27,883 bases of DNA from Bacillota bacterium (GTDB lineage Bacteria; Bacillota; Clostridia; Acetivibrionales; DSM-1351). The notes beneath the pieces are model-generated. The model saw nothing but the letters and a program-made list of their open reading frames with translations, did no database searches and was not told the origin of the DNA. Position numbers and translations under genes: made by a program. The first letter of the stretch is position 1; the number at the start of each line of letters is the position of its first letter. The DNA lies in assembly GCA_023426005.1 (NCBI GenBank), contig JAFABO010000113.1, positions 1-27,883 on the forward strand. The letters run 5' to 3'. Below are positions 1 to 6,401 of the stretch, in pieces.

Positions 1-289
1 AGATCTTTCTCTTTGTATAAAACGGATTTGCCCAATGCCATCCGGCTTTCTTTATGGTGCCGGAATATTTACCGAACAGAATCAGTACCATTGCTTCATT
101 GGGCTGTATGGTAAAGAAGCCCGGCAGTATGAATATAAAAACAATAAACAGTAAAATACCAAGTGCTGCTAAAAACTCGGGCCCGATCATTATAGCAGCT
201 ACAAAAATAACAACACTAAGGATTAAAATCAAGAATGATAATAATAGAACTAACCCTCCTGATCTTGTTTTTCCAACTACTTCCTTCAT
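1..289 (-). CDS. SPFH/band 7 domain membrane protein (partial, 5' part only)
   Basis: Translating the minus strand from an ATG at 289 gives 96 residues that run off the window edge at base 1, so only the N-terminal part is visible. A GGAGGG ribosome binding site lies just upstream. The protein begins MKEVVGKTRSGG, continues with two hydrophobic membrane segments (about residues 13-35 and 40-58), and enters an SPFH/prohibitin-type domain: FFTIQPNEAMVLILFGKYSG followed by GWHWANPF. The pattern of a Q-P-N-E-A turn, a FG-x-Y strand and G-x-x-W-x-NPF is typical of stomatin/flotillin-like proteins, which form oligomeric membrane-microdomain scaffolds. The specific role is unknown. It follows the Crp/Fnr gene on the same strand with a perfect AT-rich hairpin between them. 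Confidence 0.8.
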   Translation of the reverse strand, partial: MKEVVGKTRSGGLVLLLSFLILILSVVIFVAAIMIGPEFLAALGILLFIVFIFILPGFFTIQPNEAMVLILFGKYSGTIKKAGWHWANPFYTKRKI

Positions 290-313
290 AGCGATCCCTC
301 CATATAAAAACAA

Positions 314-348
314 TATTAATATGATATCTAAATGATATCATATTAATA
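314..348 (-). terminator. 15-bp-arm AT-rich inverted repeat, probable terminator or leader hairpin
   Basis: Arms 314-328 and 334-348 are perfectly complementary around a 5-nt loop. On the minus strand the hairpin is followed by TTGTTTTT, which fits a rho-independent terminator for the Crp/Fnr gene. The SPFH ribosome binding site begins only a few bases further on, leaving no room for a separate promoter after the hairpin. It could therefore also be an attenuator or operator for the SPFH gene. Confidence 0.55.
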
Positions 349-387
349 AAACGAAGTCAATTATTTGAATTTACTCATTATATGGAT

Positions 388-1104
388 TTATTCATTGATC
401 ATATCCTTTAGTTTATCTGCCTTCAAAATCCGTATTGCCTCCTTCTGAAATTCAATTATACCCTTATCCCTCATTACTCCCATCTCTCTGGACATGGAGG
501 GTCTTGATATATTCAAAAAATCTGCCATTTCATTTCTGTTCATGGGCAATCTGAAGGTGTGGCTGCCCGACTTCTCCATATATTCCAACAGCAGGCAGGC
601 TAATTTTGAATTGATGCTTTTCATGGACAGGTACTCCACCCTTCTGTTGAGCATAATTGCCCTGTTTGACACTGTCTTGAGCAGATTTTTTATCAGCTGT
701 GAATGAAAGCTGCAGGCTTCACTGCACTGATTGATAATTGCGTTATTTTCAAGAAATATTGTGGTACAATCGGTTTGAGCCTGTACATTTGCCGGCCACT
801 GCTCTTTTCCCGAAAACGCAATTACCTCGCCAAACAGTTCTCCGGCCGTAACCACACCCAGCATCACTCTGCTGCCTGCAGCGTTTTCCTTGGTAATGAC
901 AGCACTTCCTTCTACTATAATTCCCAGACCGTGATACCTGCTGCCTGCCATAACAATAAAATCTCCCTTGTTATAGGTATGAAGCTTTGGGCTGAAGCAC
1001 TCCAGCATAGTGCTGAGCTGAAAAGGGTTAAAACCTTCAAACAATTCGCATTTTAACAAGGTAGTGGCAAGAATCTCATATTTACTCAACTTCTTTTCCT
1101 CCAT
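388..1104 (-). CDS. Crp/Fnr family transcriptional regulator
   Basis: The product is 238 residues from the ATG at 1104 (MEEKKLSKYEIL). A longer reading from a TTG at 1143 adds 13 residues, but the ATG start gives a length closer to the family norm; neither start has a strong Shine-Dalgarno. Residues about 20-130 form a cyclic-nucleotide-binding-type beta-roll (KGDFIVMAGSRYHGLGIIVEG; GELFGEVIAFSG). Residues about 165-225 form the winged helix-turn-helix (RNEMADFLNISRPSMSREMG). There is no N-terminal Cys cluster as in classical FNR, so a 4Fe-4S oxygen sensor is not supported. It is divergent from a ferredoxin-like gene with about 140 bp between the start codons, suggesting it controls that neighbour. 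The effector is unknown. Confidence 0.88.
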   Translation of the reverse strand: MEEKKLSKYEILATTLLKCELFEGFNPFQLSTMLECFSPKLHTYNKGDFIVMAGSRYHGLGIIVEGSAVITKENAAGSRVMLGVVTAGELFGEVIAFSGKEQWPANVQAQTDCTTIFLENNAIINQCSEACSFHSQLIKNLLKTVSNRAIMLNRRVEYLSMKSINSKLACLLLEYMEKSGSHTFRLPMNRNEMADFLNISRPSMSREMGVMRDKGIIEFQKEAIRILKADKLKDMINE

Positions 1105-1162
1105 ATTTATTTTTTGTATCCCAGGATACCGATTTATATACAATTATATCTTATAATCATCC

Positions 1163-1232
1163 CATAAGCTAAAAAACATGTAAATAAAGTATACAATTAC
1201 TCAATTATAAATTTTACGTGAGCATAAGCTCA
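1163..1232. promoter_or_regulatory. Divergent regulatory region with repeated CATAAGCT motif and a palindrome
   Basis: The 8-mer CATAAGCT occurs at 1163-1170 and again at 1223-1230, exactly 60 bp apart. The second copy is embedded in an inverted repeat, TGAGC-ATAA-GCTCA (1219-1232), directly before the ferredoxin Shine-Dalgarno. The region lies between the divergent Crp/Fnr and ferredoxin genes, so these are candidate operator sites for the adjacent regulator. I could not assign clean -35/-10 boxes. Confidence 0.4.
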
Positions 1233-1244
1233 AGAGGAGGATAT

Positions 1245-2006
1245 ATGAAAAGGAATATCATAAGGATCGATGAAGAAAAATGTAACGGCTGCGGACTTTG
1301 CGTAAACGCCTGCCACGAAGGAGCACTTGTTATAGAAAACGGCAAAGCTAAACTGATATCCGACAGTTATTGTGACGGACTTGGAAATTGCCTGCCCGAG
1401 TGTCCTACAAATGCAATCACAATTGAAGAACGTGAGGCTGATGCCTATGATGAAGAACTTGTTAAACAGAACATGGAAAAAAGAGCTGCTGCTGCACATA
1501 TGTCTCATGCAGCACATGCTCCACATACACTGCATGCACACCCTCCAATGCACGGCGGCTGTCCGGGTTCAAGGGCAATGGCAATAAAGAGAACAGCTGA
1601 AAGCAGTGCGTCATCTCCTGTTTCGGTTCAGCCTCTCACTTCCGAACTTATGCAGTGGCCTTGCCAGATAAAGCTGGTTCCTGTGAATGCACCGTACTTT
1701 GATAACTGTGACCTGCTGATTGCAGCCGATTGTACAGCCTTTGCCTATGCCAACATCCACAGGGATTTCATGAAAAACAGAATAACTCTCATCGGCTGCC
1801 CCAAGCTTGATGAAGGAGATTATTCCGAAAAGCTTACAGCTATTCTTGCCAATAACAACATTAACAGCGTTAAGATACTGAGAATGGAAGTACCTTGCTG
1901 CGGAGGCATAGTAAATGCAGTAAAGACAGCGCTCATGGAGTCGGGTAAAATAATTCCCTGGAGTATTGTAATAATCGGGACAGATGGAGAAATCAGACAA
2001 AGCTGA
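1245..2006 (+). CDS. Two-[4Fe-4S] ferredoxin-domain protein with His-rich linker
   Basis: The start is the ATG at 1245, preceded by GAGGAGG with ideal spacing; upstream in-frame codons lack a ribosome binding site. The product is 253 residues. Residues about 1-60 are a dicluster-type ferredoxin: CNGCGLCVNAC, then CDGLGNCLPECP. In the second site the usual C-x2-C is stretched to C-x4-C. Next comes a His/Ala-rich stretch (about residues 84-105, with seven or more His) and GGCPGSRAM. The C-terminal half has further conserved-looking Cys (DCTAFAYA, IGCPKLDEGDY, MEVPCCGG). From memory, this architecture matches an iron-sulfur protein family found beside Crp/Fnr regulators in anaerobes. An electron-transfer or redox-stress role is inferred. 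A strong terminator follows. Confidence 0.85.
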   Translation: MKRNIIRIDEEKCNGCGLCVNACHEGALVIENGKAKLISDSYCDGLGNCLPECPTNAITIEEREADAYDEELVKQNMEKRAAAAHMSHAAHAPHTLHAHPPMHGGCPGSRAMAIKRTAESSASSPVSVQPLTSELMQWPCQIKLVPVNAPYFDNCDLLIAADCTAFAYANIHRDFMKNRITLIGCPKLDEGDYSEKLTAILANNNINSVKILRMEVPCCGGIVNAVKTALMESGKIIPWSIVIIGTDGEIRQS

Positions 2007-2044
2007 TTCAAAATCTTCTTTAAAATATGGAAATTTTCAATTAT

Positions 2045-2086
2045 AATAGGTCTGTGGGCACTCTGCTTCACAGGCCTATTGTTTTT
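2045..2086 (+). terminator. Rho-independent terminator after the ferredoxin-like gene
   Basis: A 12-bp stem (2045-2056 with 2069-2080, one G-U pair) encloses a 12-nt loop and is followed by TGTTTTT. It lies about 40 bp after the ferredoxin-like stop codon. Confidence 0.85.
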
Positions 2087-2198
2087 ATGAAATGGAGAAA
2101 AGGTTGAAAGAAATTATAAAAAATGACTGAAGGAGGTACCGGACCCATGTCATTTCTATCATTATATTTTATGCGAAATGCTGGGCATGGGCATACAT

Positions 2199-2960
2199 AT
2201 GTTAATTGGTATAATTGGAGCTATGGAGCAGGAAATCAAGCTGCTCACAAAAAGCATGGAGATTACTGAGACCGAAACCATCGGTATGAGAGACTATTAT
2301 ATAGGAAAGCTTTTCGGAAAGGACGCAGTCCTGGTATTTTCAAAATGCGGCAAGGTCGCTGCGGCATCTGCGGTAACCTGTCTTATTGAAGTATTTAAGG
2401 TTGATCTGGTTATTTTCACAGGAGTTGCCGGCGGAGCAGACAGGGTATTGAATATCGGCGATATAGTAATTGCCGACAGGCTTGTGCAGCATGATATGGA
2501 CGCCAGCATGCTGCCGGGATGTAAAAAGTTTGAGATACCTCTTCTAGGAATCGACATATTCAAGGCGGACAGCAGGATTACAGCTCTTGGAGCTAAATCC
2601 GCCATTCATTATGTATCACATTATATGGCAGAAGATGTGTCACCGGAAGCGCTGGCAGAGTTTCATATTTCAACGCCAAAAGTTGTCGTGGGCACTGTTG
2701 CAAGCGGCGACCAATTCATTGCCGACAGCAGCAAGGTCAGGAGCCTGGCAGAGGAGATACCCGATCTGAAGTGTATCGAAATGGAAGGAGCCGCAGTGGC
2801 CCAGGTCTGCTATGAGCATGGAATTGATTATATTATTTTCAGAGTAATATCAGACAAGGCCGATGAGCATGCAGGTATTAACTTTCCCTTGTTTATTGAG
2901 AAAACAGCCAGTCATTTCACACGTGGCATAGTGCGTCAATTTATTTCAGAAATTGGTTAA
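2199..2960 (+). CDS. mtnN: 5'-methylthioadenosine/S-adenosylhomocysteine nucleosidase
   Basis: The enzyme cleaves adenine from methylthioadenosine and S-adenosylhomocysteine in the cytosolic methyl-cycle salvage pathway. The product is 253 residues from the ATG at 2199, chosen because MLIGIIGAMEQEIKLL aligns with the MtnN N-terminus (Glu-12 region). An in-frame ATG at 2178 would add 7 residues. Other family signatures are FTGVAGGAD, VASGDQFIAD, CIEMEGAAVAQVC (ribose-contacting Glu) and FRVISDKAD (catalytic Asp). It is about 20 residues longer than the usual 230, through an insertion around the GCKKFEIPLLGIDIFK segment. It is a single gene between two terminators. The start has no good Shine-Dalgarno; the strong AGGAGG at 2131 instead faces an out-of-frame ATG at 2147. 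Confidence 0.92.
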   Translation: MLIGIIGAMEQEIKLLTKSMEITETETIGMRDYYIGKLFGKDAVLVFSKCGKVAAASAVTCLIEVFKVDLVIFTGVAGGADRVLNIGDIVIADRLVQHDMDASMLPGCKKFEIPLLGIDIFKADSRITALGAKSAIHYVSHYMAEDVSPEALAEFHISTPKVVVGTVASGDQFIADSSKVRSLAEEIPDLKCIEMEGAAVAQVCYEHGIDYIIFRVISDKADEHAGINFPLFIEKTASHFTRGIVRQFISEIG

Positions 2961-3006
2961 TTTTTTGTTAGAATATACGTATTGCTGCTTTGTCACCAAT
3001 CGCCTT

Positions 3007-3031
3007 ACCCGGTCCTGTACCGGGTTTTTTT
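3007..3031 (+). terminator. Rho-independent terminator after mtnN
   Basis: ACCCGGT (3007-3013) pairs with ACCGGGT (3019-3025) and is followed by a run of T, about 45 bp after the mtnN stop. Confidence 0.9.
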
Positions 3032-3187
3032 ATGTGAAAATACCCTCTGCAAAGTATATTGGTTGATAAAAGGCCGACAATCCGACTAATTTACATAATT
3101 CTTCAATTATGTAACATTATCAAATACCCTTTAATATACTGCTATTAGAATAAATAGTGATAAATATTTGCTTTAAGGTGATAATGA

Positions 3188-3631
3188 ATGCCATACACAA
3201 ATAGGGAGTTAATGGCCAGAATAATACAATGTGAAGCCGAAGGCGAAGGTGATAACGGCATGAGGGCTGTAGCCTCGGTAATCATGAACAGGACTACGGT
3301 ACCATACGGTCAGTTTTTCAGAGAACTGCATGGAGATGTACGGGCAGCTATCCTTCAGGCAGGTCAGTTTACATGTGTGAAGGAAGTCGTAGGCGGTCAA
3401 TATAATCCTCAGAATATTTATAACATGAACCCGCAGGATATTCATTATGACATAGCCGATTGGGCACTATCGGGAGGTACACTGGGAGCGGTGGCGGAAT
3501 GCCTGTGGTACTATAATCCCTTCCGGCCAACCTGCGGCTCATTTTTTCCGCCCGGTAATACCGGCGTAATATTTACAAGGATAGCCCAGCATTGCTTTTA
3601 CACTCCGACTCAGAAGTACGCTCAGACATAA
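3188..3631 (+). CDS. cwlJ: CwlJ/SleB-type spore cell wall hydrolase
   Basis: The product is 147 residues, the length of CwlJ rather than SleB, with no signal peptide and no peptidoglycan-binding domain. AAGGTGAT precedes the ATG. The Hydrolase_2 signature is present: LMARIIQCEAEGEGDNGMRA, in which the Glu of the AEGEG segment is the expected catalytic acid, followed by SVIMNR. The C-terminal part has LWYYNPFRPTCGSFFP and IAQHCFYTPT, which also align with CwlJ. CwlJ-type enzymes degrade cortex peptidoglycan during germination and are held in the coat. The next gene is GerQ-like, and GerQ is needed for CwlJ localisation in Bacillus, so gene order supports the assignment. The 45-bp gap suggests co-transcription. 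Confidence 0.88.
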   Translation: MPYTNRELMARIIQCEAEGEGDNGMRAVASVIMNRTTVPYGQFFRELHGDVRAAILQAGQFTCVKEVVGGQYNPQNIYNMNPQDIHYDIADWALSGGTLGAVAECLWYYNPFRPTCGSFFPPGNTGVIFTRIAQHCFYTPTQKYAQT

Positions 3632-3676
3632 TACCGGCAATAATAAATTCTAATCATGAAAGGAAGTTCGAATTTT

Positions 3677-4120
3677 ATGACAAACCGACCTATTCCATAT
3701 TATACCCTGCCCTTCTGCTGCTACGAAGAAAGACCGGATGGAACTACACAGATGGTACCTCAAAGCCAGCCGACGACGCCTCAAGGTCAACCGGCATTTC
3801 CCCAAGGACAGCCGATGCTGCCCCAGAGCCAGCCCACTCAGACCATCACAGGAGGACCGCAGGATTTAGCACCCATAACTCCCTTGACGCAGCCGGAACC
3901 GCTGACTTTAACCAGCACTGAATATTTAAATGGTTTTTTACGTACTCAAATAGGAAGAAGAGTGAGAGTGGAATTTTTGATAGGAACCGGAACTCTATTA
4001 GACAGAACCGGAACATTAGTTGGCGTTGGGGCAAACTATATCAATTTAAGACTTATTGAAAGTGACGATGTAATGACTGCTGATTTCTTTTCCATTAAAT
4101 TTATTACTTTCTTATTATAA
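3677..4120 (+). CDS. gerQ: GerQ-like spore coat protein
   Basis: The product is 147 residues from the ATG at 3677 (MTNRPIPYYTLPF), which has AAAGGAAG about 11 bp upstream; an ATG at 3656 lacks a ribosome binding site. The N-terminal half is a Pro/Gln-rich low-complexity segment with repeated QGQP/QSQP units (about residues 30-55). The C-terminal half (about 78-147) has YLNGFLRTQIGRRVRVEFL, then GTLVGVGANYINLRL and a final hydrophobic strand KFITFLL, matching the GerQ C-terminal domain layout. In Bacillus, GerQ is a transglutaminase-crosslinked coat protein required for CwlJ. The similarity is moderate and read by eye, but the position directly after cwlJ strengthens it. Confidence 0.72.
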   Translation: MTNRPIPYYTLPFCCYEERPDGTTQMVPQSQPTTPQGQPAFPQGQPMLPQSQPTQTITGGPQDLAPITPLTQPEPLTLTSTEYLNGFLRTQIGRRVRVEFLIGTGTLLDRTGTLVGVGANYINLRLIESDDVMTADFFSIKFITFLL

Positions 4121-4163
4121 CACTTGTTTGATGCTAAAAATAATTGAATCTCTCTCCTGAACT

Positions 4164-4200
4164 AAAACAACCTCTGCCTCACCGTGCAGAGGTTGTTTTT
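4164..4200 (+). terminator. Strong terminator after the cwlJ-gerQ pair
   Basis: Complementary 14-nt arms, 4164-4177 (ending ACCTCTGC) and 4186-4199 (GCAGAGGT...TTTT), enclose an 8-nt loop. A-rich and T-rich flanks could make it work in both directions. Confidence 0.9.
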
Positions 4201-4656
4201 GAGACAGTTGACTTAATTTTCATTCCCCTGAATAGAGTAGCACCGATAGGCCTTATATCCGGCAAAAAGGAGATAGTATCCGTCTACCCCCTTTTGCTCT
4301 TTAGTCCCTTTGAATATTCAGTTTTATTTAGGGAAAATACCCTATAATAAATAAGTAAAATAAAAGTACATTTTTAAAACCGGACATAAAAAAATACCGA
4401 ACTTTTATTGATTAAAAATACGGTATGGAAGCAAATCCCCCATAGTTACTATCCTATCGAATTAACTATTAATAAATAAAAGGTTCACAAAGCATAAATT
4501 TTCCCATCTTAACGCATAGACCCCGCAGGATGGACATTTATGGCACCGCCCTACAGGGTCTTGTTCATAGCCTTATTCTGTTTACTATATAAAAGCATAC
4601 AGCCGGCTGTTTTTACACATTGAATTCTAACCGAACCCGGTTGAATTTTTTCTTTA
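4201..4656. other. Gene-free AT-rich intergenic region with minor hairpins
   Basis: No open frame here has a credible start or recognisable protein. Two weak inverted repeats are visible: GCAAAAAGG (4262-4270) with CCTTTTGC (4290-4297), and ATACCG (4394-4399) with CGGTAT (4421-4426) enclosing a TTTTA/TAAAA inner stem. A TATAAT-like box sits near 4342. An imperfect 11-bp stem pairs 4519-4529 with 4550-4560. None matches a riboswitch or small RNA that I recognise. Confidence 0.5.
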
Positions 4657-4908
4657 TTACTGTCCAGTGAGCTGAGACTTAGTCTGCTGCACTTCGTCAT
4701 CCTTAGCCATAAGGGCGGGCTTATAATAGCCTTTAGCCTGTGCCATCTGGAATAGCTTATACTGCGATGTTTCGTCGTTATTACGAATCTGTTGAATGGC
4801 AGCACGCAGCGTGGGGTTCGCGCATTCGGAAATGGTGTTGGCATAGAATGTCAGACTGCTCTTTACAGAGGAAAGAACATCGTTTACCATTATCTTCTCC
4901 TGTATCAT
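4657..4908 (-). CDS. CotF-family spore coat protein
   Basis: The product is 83 residues from the ATG at 4908, preceded by AAAGGAGG; an internal ATG at 4890 (MVNDVLSS) also has a good GGAG site and could be used. The sequence is all alpha, with a coat-F type pattern: SVKSSLTFYANTISECANPT, then LRAAIQQIRNNDETSQYKLF and a Gln-Ala-Lys-Gly-Tyr-Tyr-Lys-Pro motif near the end. The NP-x-LR and final GYYKP-type motif are typical of CotF-like coat proteins. It is probably translated from the same mRNA as the upstream 61-residue coat gene (15-bp gap). The expected location is the spore coat. Confidence 0.82.
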   Translation of the reverse strand: MIQEKIMVNDVLSSVKSSLTFYANTISECANPTLRAAIQQIRNNDETSQYKLFQMAQAKGYYKPALMAKDDEVQQTKSQLTGQ

Positions 4909-4923
4909 TGCTTATTTCCTCCT

Positions 4924-5109
4924 TTAACTTAAAAAGCCTAATAGCTGTTGTTTAGTTTTCATCGCACCCTGTGCGCCATCCTTAAAAAACTGCTTAATTT
5001 CGGGATCGGTTGCTTGCTCGGCATAAGCCTGCAATTTTTGATAAGCGGTGTCGTGAGCACCAATCAGATGGCGCAAGTTCTGCAATTCAGTTTGATTTAA
5101 TTGTGACAT
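4924..5109 (-). CDS. Small spore coat-associated protein (CotF-like helical half)
   Basis: The product is 61 residues from the ATG at 5109, chosen because GAAAGGAGA lies at ideal distance; an upstream in-frame extension has no ribosome binding site and runs through repeat DNA. The sequence is helical and starts MSQLNQTELQNLRHLIGAHD, followed by a YAEQATDPEIKQFFKDGA segment. This resembles the N-terminal helical region of coat F/ferritin-like coat proteins, in which a small gene precedes a CotF gene. A sigma-G-like promoter lies upstream, consistent with forespore or late sporulation expression. The family assignment is by pattern and gene order. Confidence 0.72.
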   Translation of the reverse strand: MSQLNQTELQNLRHLIGAHDTAYQKLQAYAEQATDPEIKQFFKDGAQGAMKTKQQLLGFLS

Positions 5110-5138
5110 CAAAAATCTCCTTTCAAATATGTTCTTAT

Positions 5139-5167
5139 ATTTAGTATTCCAGCATTTAGTATTCCAG
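5139..5167. repeat. Two tandem copies of a 15-bp unit upstream of the coat genes
   Basis: ATTTAGTATTCCAG occurs at 5139-5152 and 5154-5167, a tandem repeat with a 15-bp period. It overlaps the predicted promoter of the minus-strand coat operon and its early leader. Confidence 0.75.
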
Positions 5168-5186
5168 AATGTGAATAGAATATTCA
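5157..5186 (-). promoter_or_regulatory. Candidate sigma-G-type promoter for the coat gene pair
   Basis: On the minus strand TGAATA (5186-5181) and AATACTA (5163-5157) are separated by 17 bp. The known sigma-G consensus is close to TGAATA and CATACTA at that spacing, so this is a near-perfect match. It lies about 50 bp upstream of the start codon at 5109. Confidence 0.5.
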
Positions 5187-5210
5187 TATTCAGTAAAAGT
5201 TAATTGCCTG

Positions 5211-5241
5211 CAAAAAAGCCAATTGCAACAACAATTGGCTT
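5211..5241 (-). terminator. Minus-strand terminator downstream of the transglutaminase-like gene
   Basis: A perfect 10-bp stem (5216-5225 with 5232-5241, AAGCCAATTG) has a 6-nt loop and is followed on the minus strand by TTTTTTG. It lies about 180 bp beyond the stop at 5421. The stretch between holds only a CCCACAA/TTGTGGG hairpin (5325-5347) and no gene. Confidence 0.75.
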
Positions 5242-5420
5242 CCTTCAATAAATCTGAATGCCCGTGTGGATTTGTCCCTTGCTCACGCACACTAATAACA
5301 TGCCGAGCTCGTTAATCAGGGATTCCCACAAATCGCAGACTTGTGGGGAAAAAGAGGAGTGTAATTCAGTATGCAAATTTAGTCATCCATATCAAATGAA
5401 GCTATTGCAAATAATCGCCA

Positions 5421-6380
5421 TTACCTGGAAATTATCTCATCCGGTACAACCAAATCTCTATTTAGCGAATATGCCTGCCGTATTTCAGAATAATTCCCAT
5501 CAACATCGGTTGTAAGCTCAGCAATGGCATCAAGCAGCGATATATCATTTCTTGTCAGCTCATGATCTTTTAAAGCCACAAGGCGCCACGGTTTCCAGTC
5601 AAGGCATTTGCAGATGCGAACAAGATACGGAACGGTTTCAACCTTGTTCAGTGCTGCAAAATCACGAAGCAGCTGGCCCCTCACAAACCAAAGACCATAC
5701 AATGAGTCAATACCCCATTCCGGCCTTATGGGGCAGCTTATTCCAAAATCCTCCGGCTTTGCATCTCCATTTCGGCAGAGTCTCCATGCCTTTCCTGCAG
5801 TAATAAATTCATCTGGTTTTAGGTCTCGTGGATTAAATTGCTTAATTCTGTGTGTTTTCTTTTCAATGCTGCAATCCGTATTATTTAATGCCCAATCAAT
5901 CACTGAGCTTTGCTGAAAAGGATCTAGCTGAGGGTCAGCCATTATCCACCGAGTGCCATTCCAATATTCGCAAATCCAATGGTCTTCATATTTACCGTTC
6001 CAGCCAAAATAGACCGCAAACCCGCATCGGCTTCTTGCGGAAATTCCTTTAGCTCTAAGCAAAGCACACATGAGTGTAGCAAACTCCCTACAACATGCGA
6101 TTACACGATCCCTGGGGTGACGCGGAATAGCAAGACTACTCTTATCCAATTCAAGCGCCTTATCAAGTAAATCCTCCATATAGGCTGTTTTCTGTGAATA
6201 CTCATGCGCTTTGATATAGCTCTCACCATAAGATGCCACCCACATATCATGCACAATCAACCCTTGGACTACTTGATAAATCGTATTTGGATCGTCGCTC
6301 AGCCATTCGGTAAAAGTTTTGTGCTTGTCAAGGCATGTTATTTCTCCGGGCTCGCTGTAATATTTTAATACTTCAGACAT
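5421..6380 (-). CDS. Transglutaminase-like domain protein
   Basis: The product is 319 residues from the ATG at 6380 (MSEVLKYYSEPG), preceded by AGAGGTAA; an ATG 18 bp earlier is less well supplied. The transglutaminase-core triad is visible: Cys-97 in VIACCREFATLMCALL, His-134 in YEDHWICEYW and Asp-149 in WIMADPQLD. The family's A-L-x-R-x-x-G-I-x-A-R segment follows the Cys. Such proteins act as proteases, amidases or crosslinkers. There is no signal peptide, so it is probably cytosolic. It begins 21 bp after the stop of an AraC-type regulator, suggesting co-expression. The substrate is not evident. Confidence 0.85.
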   Translation of the reverse strand: MSEVLKYYSEPGEITCLDKHKTFTEWLSDDPNTIYQVVQGLIVHDMWVASYGESYIKAHEYSQKTAYMEDLLDKALELDKSSLAIPRHPRDRVIACCREFATLMCALLRAKGISARSRCGFAVYFGWNGKYEDHWICEYWNGTRWIMADPQLDPFQQSSVIDWALNNTDCSIEKKTHRIKQFNPRDLKPDEFITAGKAWRLCRNGDAKPEDFGISCPIRPEWGIDSLYGLWFVRGQLLRDFAALNKVETVPYLVRICKCLDWKPWRLVALKDHELTRNDISLLDAIAELTTDVDGNYSEIRQAYSLNRDLVVPDEIISR

Positions 6381-6401
6381 TATTGAGTTACCTCTCATTC
6401 T

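Noticed and set aside
54..335. Plus-strand open frame at the window start
   Set aside because: It is antisense to the SPFH gene, whose minus-strand reading has a ribosome binding site, membrane segments and a recognisable domain.
4144..4347. Plus-strand open frame of 67 codons
   Set aside because: It begins inside the terminator after the gerQ-like gene, has no ribosome binding site and shows no recognisable protein features.
4201..4656. Possible riboswitch or small RNA in the gene-free region
   Set aside because: Only weak short hairpins are seen; no conserved core of a known riboswitch class is recognisable and no minus-strand gene directly downstream would be controlled.
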